Assembly: GCA_029068025.1 (NCBI GenBank)
Contig: JAIEDJ010000154.1
Location: 1-6,157 of the forward strand
From: Oscillospiraceae bacterium
Lineage (GTDB): Bacteria > Bacillota > Clostridia > Oscillospirales > Ruminococcaceae
Reading direction: 5' to 3'
DNA length: 6,157 nucleotides
In this document: positions 1 to 5,039 of the stretch, piece by piece
Layout of the letters: every line of letters begins with the position of its first letter
How positions within the stretch are numbered: the stretch's first letter is position 1
The notes under the pieces: model-generated
Database searches by the model: none
The model's input: only the letters and a program-made list of their open reading frames with translations
What the model was told of the DNA's origin: nothing
Translations under genes and position numbers: made by a program

Positions 1-499
1 CGCAAGGCTCAAGAGCATTGCGGCGGACGGACTCGAAATCTGGCTTCACAGCTACGCTCATGAGTATGATAAAATATACGCTTCGGTGGACGCGTTCCTC
101 GACGATTTTTACGATACGTGGATGCTGGTGTACAACGCTACGGGTATCAAGACGGGGATCTTCCGATTTCCGGGCGGCAGCAACACCGACTACAATGCCG
201 ATACACGCGACGAGATCATCGCGGAGATGACGCGGCGCGGGTTCAGATACTACGACTGGAACGTTCAGAGCAACGACATATTAGGTTATACCTGGACGCA
301 GATGTGGAACGGGATCCTGACAGGCGTGGGCAGCGTGAGCAACGCGGGCAGTCATGCCATCGTGCTGTTCCATGACAGAAGCGACGGCGCGGTGAATGTG
401 CTTGACGATATAATCGGGAAGCTTCTGGGAGAAGGCTATAAGTTCGACAAAATAAACGATAACACAGCGCCGATACAGTTTGTTAAACCGATTTCTTAG
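1..499 (+). CDS. Polysaccharide deacetylase (CE4/NodB-like), C-terminal part, 5' end outside window
   Basis: This is the last 165 residues of a polysaccharide deacetylase; the reading frame is open from base 2 and the true start lies upstream. Such enzymes remove N-acetyl groups from peptidoglycan or related glycans, usually outside the membrane, using a bound metal ion. Visible family motifs in order are HSYAH (bases 47–61, the metal-binding H-S-x-x-H), RFPGG (164–178, the R-x-P-G-G motif), YYDWNVQSND (around 248–277, the D-W motif) and LFHD (365–376, the late histidine motif). The first motif, with the catalytic aspartate (usually TFDDG), would be upstream and cannot be checked. The gene ends in TAG, 16 nt before the bactofilin gene, so the two are probably co-transcribed. 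The exact substrate (GlcNAc, MurNAc or another glycan) cannot be told from this fragment. Confidence 0.88.
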   Translation, partial: ARLKSIAADGLEIWLHSYAHEYDKIYASVDAFLDDFYDTWMLVYNATGIKTGIFRFPGGSNTDYNADTRDEIIAEMTRRGFRYYDWNVQSNDILGYTWTQMWNGILTGVGSVSNAGSHAIVLFHDRSDGAVNVLDDIIGKLLGEGYKFDKINDNTAPIQFVKPIS

Positions 500-515
500 T
501 TGAAAGGATCAAGTT

Positions 516-1640
516 ATGGGAATCAAGGATAATTTTTCGCAGGCGGTAAAAGAGCTTTGGAAGAAGGACGGACAGGGCGGCGAAAACAACAGCGATCCTA
601 AGGGAGGCTCTCAGCAGACAGAGCTTGAGAAATATCTTCAGCAAAATTCCGCTGCCGAGCAGAAGTCCGATAACACGGCAAGGCAGGTAGGCAGCAGCGG
701 AGTTCCGCTGGAAACGCCGTATTACCGCACTCCCGAGCAGACGGCTGCGGCGGCTCAGGCTCAGCAGCAGGCAAATGCCGAGCAGGCTCAGCAGCAGATG
801 AACGCGAATGTTAATATGGGAAGCAGCACCTCCGACAGATATTCTTCCGATACGTATGCTTCCGGTCAGCAGCCGGACATATCGCGGGAACAGCCTTATA
901 ATCAGAACGCCCGCAACGCGCAGAACGCTTCTCAGGATATTCGGCAGAATTTCGGGCAGAATAATCAGAACGCGGCGGGCGCTCAGATGGGCGGGTATGA
1001 ACGCCCCTCCGACTATGATCAGGGGTATGGCGGAAACGGCGGCTATGCGCCGGGCAATCCCGGGAATTACAACGTCAACCGAGGCGCGGGAGGAGCCGTT
1101 CCTCCGTCGTCGGGTTCCGGAATGATGAATCAGAACGTCAACGAAACAGATGAGCTGACCGTCATCTCCAAGAACACCGCCATAGACGGCAACGTCCGTT
1201 CTCTCGCAAATATGCGCATAGACGGCAACATAAAGGGAAACGTCGAGACCACCAAGAATGTGGACATGAGCGGAAAGATCGTCGGCGACATTACCTGCAA
1301 CAACGCGGGAATGAACTCGGCGGCTATGCAGGGCAATGTTTCGCTCAAGGGTCGTATGAGAATGGACCGCGACACAATACTTATCGGAGATCTGTCCTCG
1401 CAGTACGCGGATATCAACGGCAGAATCCGCGGCAAGCTGGATATCGTCGGCAAGGCGGAGCTTAAGCGCGACGCTATCGTGTTCGGCGACATCAACGCGT
1501 CTACTATCGCCGTAACGGACGGAGCTATAATTCAGGGATATGTAAACACGACGTTCCTCTCAAAAGAGGACAGCCGCAATGTATTCCCGGAGTCCATATC
1601 CTTGGAAAACAAGGAAAATCAGAACAATTCCAACGGCTGA
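516..1640 (+). CDS. Bactofilin (polymer-forming cytoskeletal protein) with long Q/N/G-rich N-terminus
   Basis: Bactofilins are cytoplasmic proteins that polymerise without nucleotide through a right-handed beta-helix and act as scaffolds, often for cell-wall enzymes. The bactofilin domain covers about residues 213–347. It begins ELTVISKNTAIDGN and shows the repeating short strands ending in G-N/G-D/G-K turns (RIDGNIKGNV, SGKIVGDI, LIGDLSSQ, VFGDINAS, IIQGYVNTTF). Before it lie about 200 residues of low-complexity sequence rich in Gln, Asn, Ala, Gly and Tyr, which are probably disordered. Residues 2–16 could form an amphipathic helix (I3, F6, V10, L13, W14 on one face) and might bind the membrane. 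The tail after residue 347 is short and polar. The start has AAAGGA at 503–508, 7 nt before the ATG. The total of 374 residues is far longer than the 100–200 typical of bactofilins because of the N-terminal extension. Linkage to the upstream deacetylase fits a wall-scaffolding role. Confidence 0.9.
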   Translation: MGIKDNFSQAVKELWKKDGQGGENNSDPKGGSQQTELEKYLQQNSAAEQKSDNTARQVGSSGVPLETPYYRTPEQTAAAAQAQQQANAEQAQQQMNANVNMGSSTSDRYSSDTYASGQQPDISREQPYNQNARNAQNASQDIRQNFGQNNQNAAGAQMGGYERPSDYDQGYGGNGGYAPGNPGNYNVNRGAGGAVPPSSGSGMMNQNVNETDELTVISKNTAIDGNVRSLANMRIDGNIKGNVETTKNVDMSGKIVGDITCNNAGMNSAAMQGNVSLKGRMRMDRDTILIGDLSSQYADINGRIRGKLDIVGKAELKRDAIVFGDINASTIAVTDGAIIQGYVNTTFLSKEDSRNVFPESISLENKENQNNSNG

Positions 1641-1682
1641 CCGCGCAAAGACCTGCGCCGATCATGCTGTGAGGGAGATATT

Positions 1683-1707
1683 TACAAAGTGCTGTCATAG
1701 CTTTGTA
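1683..1707 (+). other. Small inverted repeat in the bactofilin–membrane protein spacer
   Basis: TACAAAG (1683–1689) pairs with CTTTGTA (1701–1707) across an 11-nt loop. No run of T follows, so it does not look like an intrinsic terminator. The rest of the 125-nt spacer (1641–1765) shows no gene; it ends in the AGAAAGG ribosome binding site of the next gene. Confidence 0.25.
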
Positions 1708-1765
1708 CAGATAAAAATTCCTCGGATATCCGCATATAACGGAGCCGAGCAGAAAGGCCGGTTTA

Positions 1766-2458
1766 ATGAGAGCTGACAATAAAAAAAACAATGTTCCGCT
1801 CATTACGACGATCGCCGTAGCGGTTGTCGCTACGGTGGCGGTGGTCATATTGCTTATAACCATGAACAGCGGCTCGGAGCCTGTGCCCGATCCGATAACG
1901 CCAAGCGCCAGCGGATTTGTTGTGACCGCTGAGATCTACGGCGAGTGTGAAAACGCAGCGAAGGAGCTGGTGAGCGCAAATTATGAGGTGATCCGACTGT
2001 TCGTGACGGAGGGTCTGCCGCTGAAGAGCGTTTACGGAAAAGATCCCGAGCCGATAGACGGCGCGTATGAGGTCAAGTCCGACAGATATACCGAATATTC
2101 GCAGATCGAGGAGCTTGTAAAGGGGATCTATACCGATGAAGCGGCAGAGGAGATCCTGAAAAGCATGAGGGTCTCCATAAACAACGCGGTCGTGGCTATA
2201 CAGCCGTATAGCGATCATAATGTCAACGGAGCTGTATTCCTTGGCTTGAATACACAATTTGCGGTTGACCAGAATTATAAGACCGATTGGTCAAACTGCT
2301 TTATCATGGTGGATCCGCAGAGCGAGGAAAAGTGCAGGGTGACGGTATATGTCAACGGCATTTCCGCGGAGGAGGCGGCAAGTCACCCCGAATCGGTTCT
2401 GAAGGTCAATATGAACAAGACCGCCGACGGCTGGCGGCTGACTGAATTCCTGAAGTGA
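1766..2458 (+). CDS. Single-pass membrane protein with extracytoplasmic domain, possibly IseA-like
   Basis: The 230-residue product has a short basic N-terminus (MRADNKKNN), one hydrophobic segment at about residues 10–33 and a Ser/Pro-rich linker. An extracytoplasmic domain of about 180 residues follows. There is no lipobox, so the segment is an anchor or uncleaved signal. The domain pattern, a first helix AKELVSANYEVIRLF, then SDRYTEYSQIEELVKGIYTD, then a closing strand ADGWRLTEF, resembles the NTF2-like fold of IseA, an inhibitor of DL-endopeptidase autolysins, and related clostridial proteins. This is recognition by eye and not certain. AGAAAGG at 1751–1757 sits 8 nt before the ATG. Neighbours upstream are a glycan deacetylase and a bactofilin, which supports an envelope role. 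If the IseA guess is wrong, it is an uncharacterised anchored protein. Confidence 0.8.
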   Translation: MRADNKKNNVPLITTIAVAVVATVAVVILLITMNSGSEPVPDPITPSASGFVVTAEIYGECENAAKELVSANYEVIRLFVTEGLPLKSVYGKDPEPIDGAYEVKSDRYTEYSQIEELVKGIYTDEAAEEILKSMRVSINNAVVAIQPYSDHNVNGAVFLGLNTQFAVDQNYKTDWSNCFIMVDPQSEEKCRVTVYVNGISAEEAASHPESVLKVNMNKTADGWRLTEFLK

Positions 2459-2471
2459 GGCGGGTGAGTGC

Positions 2472-2493
2472 AAAAATTTTGAAAAAAATTTTT
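2472..2493 (+). other. AT-only inverted repeat upstream of atpZ
   Basis: AAAAATTT (2472–2479) is complementary to AAATTTTT (2486–2493) with a 6-nt loop. It lies 14 nt after the stop codon of the membrane protein gene. The stem has no G-C pair, so it would be a weak terminator at best; its A/T-run composition resembles the arms of the larger inverted repeats at 2967–3440. A short odd palindrome CGGT-C-ACCG follows at 2497–2505. Confidence 0.25.
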
Positions 2494-2530
2494 AGGCGGT
2501 CACCGAACATTTTAAAATAAGTGAGATGTC

Positions 2531-2833
2531 ATGAAGAAAAACGAGAATCCGTTTGCCACTTACACGAAGGTCAGTCAACTGGCGTTTGTGATCATAGCGC
2601 CGTTGCTGTTCTTTTTGTGGGGCGGCAGTGCCTTGGTGAAGCATTTTGATCTTCCCGAATGGGTGATGGGCTTGTGCGTGGCGTTGGCGATAATCTTTAT
2701 GCTGGGCGGCGCGGTGAGCTATCTGGGTCAGCTCATAAGGTATTATGACAAGAACAAGGAGAAAGCTCCCAAGGCGTTTACAAGCTCACGGCGCGACAAT
2801 GATTACTACGATGATCACCCGCCGCGCAAGTAA
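2531..2833 (+). CDS. atpZ: AtpZ/AtpI-family small membrane protein of the F-ATPase locus
   Basis: The 100-residue protein has two transmembrane helices, about residues 15–36 (QLAFVIIAPLLFFLWGGSAL) and 43–67 (PEWVMGLCVALAIIFMLGG). A basic, polar cytoplasmic tail rich in K, R, D and Y follows. Size, topology, the GG near the end of helix 1 and the P-x-W at the start of helix 2 fit the AtpZ family (putative Ca2+/Mg2+ transport partner of AtpI). These proteins are encoded at the head of F-type ATPase operons and are thought to help Mg2+ supply and c-ring assembly. Its place upstream of atpI–atpB supports the call. The ATG is preceded only by a poor Shine-Dalgarno (GTGAG at 2521–2525), so expression may be low. 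A 626-nt repeat island separates it from atpI, which is unusual for this operon. Confidence 0.75.
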   Translation: MKKNENPFATYTKVSQLAFVIIAPLLFFLWGGSALVKHFDLPEWVMGLCVALAIIFMLGGAVSYLGQLIRYYDKNKEKAPKAFTSSRRDNDYYDDHPPRK

Positions 2834-2860
2834 GCTTTTGCGGGACGGCGGACTTGGTGT

Positions 2861-2881
2861 TGAGTTTGTTTGGTAAACTCA
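2861..2881 (+). other. Hairpin downstream of atpZ
   Basis: TGAGTTT (2861–2867) pairs perfectly with AAACTCA (2875–2881) around a 7-nt loop, 28 nt after the atpZ stop. There is no T-run after it, so it is not a clear intrinsic terminator. It could protect the 3' end of an atpZ transcript. Confidence 0.3.
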
Positions 2882-2904
2882 GTCATAAGCGTTTTAGCCA
2901 AGAT

Positions 2905-2957
2905 CAGCATAATAAACGCGCAGCTAAGGTTCTTACGCCAAGGGCAATGTTATAAAG
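2905..2957 (+). repeat. Leader repeat, copy 1
   Basis: CAGCATAATAAACGCGC at 2905–2921 is identical to 3245–3261. The segment 2932–2957 (CTTACGCCAAGG… ending GTTATAAAG) matches 3271–3296 at 21 of 26 positions. The two blocks are spaced almost equally in both copies (27 and 26 nt between block starts). In each case the module comes immediately before an inverted-repeat element bounded by AATTTCAAAA, so module plus hairpin appears to be a composite unit that has been duplicated. Confidence 0.7.
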
Positions 2958-3069
2958 GTGCAGGAGAAATTTCAAAAAGCGGTTCCGAGCGGCGGAGCGG
3001 AACGAAGTGAAGCGGAGCTGATCGGAGCCGGCTAGGCGAACGCAGTGAGCCGTTTTTGAAATTTTTTAA
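2953..3069 (+). repeat. 117-bp tandem repeat, copy 1, with long terminal inverted arms
   Basis: This unit starts TAAAGGTGCAGGAG and is followed directly by a second copy differing at three bases. Inside it, AAATTTCAAAAA (2967–2978) is perfectly complementary to TTTTTGAAATTT (3053–3064). CGG/CCG (2980–2982 / 3050–3052) continues the stem past a bulged G. The roughly 65-base core is G-rich and can form at least one inner stem, TTCCG/CGGAA (2983–2987 / 2998–3002). The stem ends in a T-run, so transcripts could fold into a terminator-like hairpin on either strand. No credible coding sequence is present. Confidence 0.88.
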
Positions 3070-3186
3070 TAAAGGTGCAGGAGAAATTTCAAAAAGCGGT
3101 TCCGAGCGGCGGAGCGGAACGAAGTGAAGCGGAGCTGATCGGAGCCGGCTGGACGAACGCAGTGAGTCGTTTTTGAAATTTTTTAA
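3070..3186 (+). repeat. 117-bp tandem repeat, copy 2
   Basis: This is a direct copy of 2953–3069 with an exact 117-bp period. Only three substitutions are seen, all near the 3' side: CTAGGCG becomes CTGGACG (two changes) and GAGCCG becomes GAGTCG (one). The last change turns a G-C pair of the stem into a G-U wobble, so folding is kept. The arms are at 3084–3095 and 3170–3181. Such high identity implies recent duplication or gene-conversion-like homogenisation. Confidence 0.88.
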
Positions 3187-3198
3187 TAAAGGTGCAGG
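3187..3198 (+). repeat. Truncated third repeat start
   Basis: TAAAGGTGCAGG repeats the first 12 bases of the 117-bp unit at the same period, then diverges into unrelated sequence. That sequence (3199–3244) contains a small TTGC-GAAA-GCAA hairpin at about 3202–3213 and the motif ACGGAGCGC. This marks the edge of the tandem array. Confidence 0.7.
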
Positions 3199-3244
3199 CA
3201 ATTTGCGAAAGCAATCGGCGCGGATTGGCGTACGGAGCGCAGCG

Positions 3245-3296
3245 CAGCATAATAAACGCGCGGTAGGGCGCTTAAGCTAAGAACAACGTTATAAAG
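3245..3296 (+). repeat. Leader repeat, copy 2
   Basis: This is the second copy of the module at 2905–2957: 17 identical bases (3245–3261), then a diverged middle, then CTTAAGCTAAG…GTTATAAAG (3271–3296). It stands 6 nt before the compound inverted repeat at 3303–3440, as copy 1 stands just before the tandem repeats. Confidence 0.7.
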
Positions 3297-3302
3297 AGCA
3301 GT

Positions 3303-3440
3303 GAATTTCAAAAAGGTCGAAATTTTAATTTCGACCGGTTCTCACTTGACGGCTAAGCGTAACGGAGCGAGCGCAGCGAGTGAAGTGATGCGTGAGCGTT
3401 TTGCGAAGCATAATGCGGTCAAGTGAGAATTTTGAAATTC
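3303..3440 (+). repeat. 138-bp compound inverted repeat (three-way-junction-like) upstream of atpI
   Basis: Three nested pairings are visible and none conflict. The outer arms GAATTTCAAAA (3303–3313) and TTTTGAAATTC (3430–3440) match perfectly over 11 bp. A local hairpin has arms GGTCGAAATT (3315–3324) and AATTTCGACC (3327–3336). A second long stem TTCTCACTTGAC (3339–3350) pairs with GTCAAGTGAGAA (3418–3429) over 12 bp. The remaining 67-base core is rich in AGCGnAGCGAG-type sequence, like the cores of the 117-bp repeats. The element ends 9 nt before the AAGGAGAG ribosome binding site of atpI, so in RNA it would form the immediate 5' leader of that gene. Confidence 0.85.
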
Positions 3441-3459
3441 TTTTAAATAAGGAGAGTTT

Positions 3460-3867
3460 ATGGAGACGCTGATGAAGCCTGTTAAAAAGGAACAGCCCGT
3501 TTATCAGGAGATGCGGTCTCTGGCGCCGTATTTTCTGATAGTTTCCGGAATATATATGGTTTTGATGACCGCGCTGGGCATAGGGCTGCGGGATTATACG
3601 CTGCCCGTGGGCGGAGTTTACGGCATTGTCGTTGCCGTGCTGAATTTCCTTATGCTCGGAAAGTGCGCTCAGAAGGCGGTCCGAAAGACCGAAAAGCAGG
3701 CTGTTACCTATATGAGCGGTATGTACTGCCTGCGGTATCTCGGACTGTTTGCAATGCTCACAATCGGTGCGCTGGCACCGTTTATAAGTCTTATCACAGC
3801 GGTGATCCCGCTGTTCTTTACAAAGATCGCCATCCTGATAAGAGCATTTAAAGAAAAGGAGGACTGA
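3460..3867 (+). CDS. atpI: ATP synthase subunit I (AtpI), c-ring assembly factor
   Basis: The 135-residue product has four predicted membrane helices at about 22–42, 48–67, 82–103 and 106–127, with a positively charged loop (KCAQKAVRKTEKQ) between helices 2 and 3. This is the layout of the ATP synthase I family (PF03899 type), including the G-x-x-x-G-x-V-x-A-x-L-N-F stretch in helix 2 and the Y-x-L-R-Y motif opening helix 3. AtpI is a non-structural membrane protein that helps assemble the c-ring, with a proposed role in Mg2+ uptake. The start is set by AAGGAGAG at 3449–3456, just before the ATG. The gene ends 4 nt before atpB, and its last codons contain the atpB ribosome binding site (AAAGGAGG, 3855–3862), so the two are likely translationally coupled. 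Confidence 0.8.
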   Translation: METLMKPVKKEQPVYQEMRSLAPYFLIVSGIYMVLMTALGIGLRDYTLPVGGVYGIVVAVLNFLMLGKCAQKAVRKTEKQAVTYMSGMYCLRYLGLFAMLTIGALAPFISLITAVIPLFFTKIAILIRAFKEKED

Positions 3868-3871
3868 TAAT

Positions 3872-4588
3872 ATGCCGACTGCATTAATGCTCGCCGCAGA
3901 GGGCGGTATTACCGTAAACGGGCCTTTGGTCGTCGCGAGCTTTGATCTATTTGGCATGAAGTTCAATCTGACAGAGAGCATTATCGTTCAATGGGTAGTC
4001 ATTGCGATATTGCTGGCTGTGGTGCTGATCCTTACACACAACATGAAGGTCGTTCCCGAGACGAAAAGACAGGCTGCGGCAGAGATGATCGTGGGATTCT
4101 TCACTGATACGGTGGACACCACGATGGGACCGAAGTACAACAAGTACCGTGCGTACATAATGGCGCTGTTCTGCTTCATCATGCTTCAGAACCTGATGGG
4201 TCTGCTGGGACTGCGAAATCCGACGGCGGACGTATCCGTTACGGGTACGCTGGCGGTCATCACGTTCTGCCTGGTTCAGTACACCAAGGGAAAAACAGGA
4301 AAGTTCAAGGGCTATATGAAGAGCTTCGTTGAACCCCTGCCGTTTATGCTTCCGTTTAACATAATCGGCGAATTTGCAAACCCGCTCGCGCTGGCTTTGC
4401 GTCTGTTCGGCAACATGATCGCGGGTACAGTTATCAACGCGCTGATCTACTTTGCGCTTGGTAAGCTGGCTATTCTTATCCCGGCAATCGCGTCTTTGTA
4501 CTTTGACATCTTCTCTGCTGTAATGCAGGCATATATCTTTATTATGCTCAGTATGTCGTACATCACATCGGCGGACTGCGAAGGCTGA
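3872..4588 (+). CDS. atpB: F-type ATP synthase subunit a
   Basis: Subunit a forms the two ion half-channels of Fo next to the c-ring. The 238-residue sequence has the expected run of membrane helices, the amphipathic EMIVGFFTDTVDTTMGPKY region, and the family signature ANPLALALRLFGNM with the essential stator arginine at R177. Counting from it, Q219 falls at the position of E. coli Q252 (same 42-residue spacing) in AVMQAYIFIML. By the same count, T186 and D212 stand where E. coli has E219 and H245, so the acidic partner lies on the last helix. The length is normal for Firmicutes. The start ATG follows AAAGGAGG with 9 nt spacing. A 118-nt structured spacer separates it from atpE. Confidence 0.95.
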   Translation: MPTALMLAAEGGITVNGPLVVASFDLFGMKFNLTESIIVQWVVIAILLAVVLILTHNMKVVPETKRQAAAEMIVGFFTDTVDTTMGPKYNKYRAYIMALFCFIMLQNLMGLLGLRNPTADVSVTGTLAVITFCLVQYTKGKTGKFKGYMKSFVEPLPFMLPFNIIGEFANPLALALRLFGNMIAGTVINALIYFALGKLAILIPAIASLYFDIFSAVMQAYIFIMLSMSYITSADCEG

Positions 4589-4598
4589 TGTCCGTCTC

Positions 4599-4669
4599 TC
4601 GGGGATCGGTTCCCGAAAACATTTGTCTTATATCCCGCTTGGGATCGAGATGTGAATAGGTTATTCACA
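4599..4669 (+). promoter_or_regulatory. Three consecutive hairpins in the atpB–atpE spacer
   Basis: The 118-nt spacer holds three inverted repeats in a row. TCGGGGA/TTCCCGA spans 4599–4616 (7 bp with one G-U, 4-nt loop). ATCCC/GGGAT spans 4632–4645 (5 bp, GCTT loop). TGTGAATA/TATTCACA spans 4651–4669 (8 bp, 3-nt loop). None is followed by a T-run at the right place, so termination is unlikely. The AGGAGG-like site of atpE (GGAGG, 4693–4697) lies 23 nt beyond the last stem. A role in mRNA processing, stability or stronger c-subunit translation is an inference. The TGTGAATA palindrome could also be a protein-binding site. Confidence 0.5.
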
Positions 4670-4706
4670 CTCACATAACATTTTTACTTTACGGAGGAAA
4701 TTAAAG

Positions 4707-4997
4707 ATGGAAATGACACCGGAAACTATGAAGATCTTAGCTAACGCTATCGTTCTCGGCGCTTCGGCGCTCGGCGCGGGCACCGCGATGATCGCGGGTC
4801 TTGGCCCGGGTATCGGCGAGGGCTACTGCGGCGGTCAGGCAGTTGCGGCTATCGGAAGACAGCCCGAGGCATCCGGCGCTATCACAAGAACCATGATCAT
4901 CGGTGACGCGCTTGCCGAGACTACAGGTCTGTACGCGCTCGTTGTAGCGCTCCTTCTCATGTATGCTAACCCGCTGCTCGGCAAGCTTATTCAGTAA
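4707..4997 (+). CDS. atpE: F-type ATP synthase subunit c, two-carboxylate Na+-type
   Basis: Subunit c is the two-helix proteolipid that makes the rotor ring. The 96 residues show helix 1 (about 10–40), with the glycine-rich AGLGPGIGEGY pattern. The polar loop GRQPEA (50–55) contacts the central stalk. Helix 2 (about 58–87) carries the ion-binding carboxylate E71. Aligned by eye to the Propionigenium/Ilyobacter c subunit (Q32, E65, S66, T67, Y70), this protein has E38 at the Q32 position, then E71, T72, T73 and Y76. Two carboxylates per site plus the hydroxyl and tyrosine ligands match the Na+-binding ring described for Fusobacterium nucleatum. GGAGG at 4693–4697 lies 9 nt before the ATG. Two stop codons (TAATAA) end the gene. 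Sodium use is a prediction from these residues. Confidence 0.95.
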   Translation: MEMTPETMKILANAIVLGASALGAGTAMIAGLGPGIGEGYCGGQAVAAIGRQPEASGAITRTMIIGDALAETTGLYALVVALLLMYANPLLGKLIQ

Positions 4998-5020
4998 TAA
5001 CGGCAACGGATCAGTTTATT

Positions 5021-5039
5021 GAGAGGAGAGGAGCAGAAA
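5021..5039 (+). promoter_or_regulatory. Ribosome binding site that fixes the atpF start
   Basis: GAGAGGAGAGGAG (5021–5033) contains two overlapping AGGAG cores, the second 6 nt before the ATG at 5040. An in-frame TTG at 5019 would start translation before this site and is therefore rejected as the start. Confidence 0.75.

Noticed and set aside
1763..2257. Minus-strand open frame of 164 codons over the membrane protein gene
   Set aside because: The plus-strand frame has a signal anchor, a ribosome binding site and sensible domain composition; the antisense frame has none.
2950..3201. Minus-strand open frame of 83 codons with repeated PAPLLKNFKN-type peptide
   Set aside because: It is only the translation of the 117-bp tandem repeats; the peptide repeat follows from the DNA repeat, and there is no ribosome binding site or family resemblance.
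3225..3253. Possible promoter TTGGCG – 17 nt – CATAAT before atpI
   Set aside because: The -10-like part is within the leader repeat; the other copy (CATAAT at 2908–2913) has no -35 match. It could still be real, but a sequence match this weak is not enough to annotate.
2905..3440. CRISPR array
   Set aside because: The repeats are 117 bp, directly adjacent with no unique spacers, and contain long inverted arms; no cas genes are present.
2953..3440. Insertion sequence or MITE with target-site duplication
   Set aside because: Terminal inverted arms are present but I see no transposase and no clear direct flanking duplication at the arm ends, so a transposon call is not supported from this window alone.
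3325..3981. Minus-strand open frame of 218 codons across atpI
   Set aside because: It overlaps the confident plus-strand atpI and the start of atpB, and has an atypical His/Gln/Arg-rich composition of an antisense shadow.
5019..5039. TTG start giving subunit b seven extra residues
   Set aside because: The ribosome binding site lies after this TTG and is well placed for ATG 5040.
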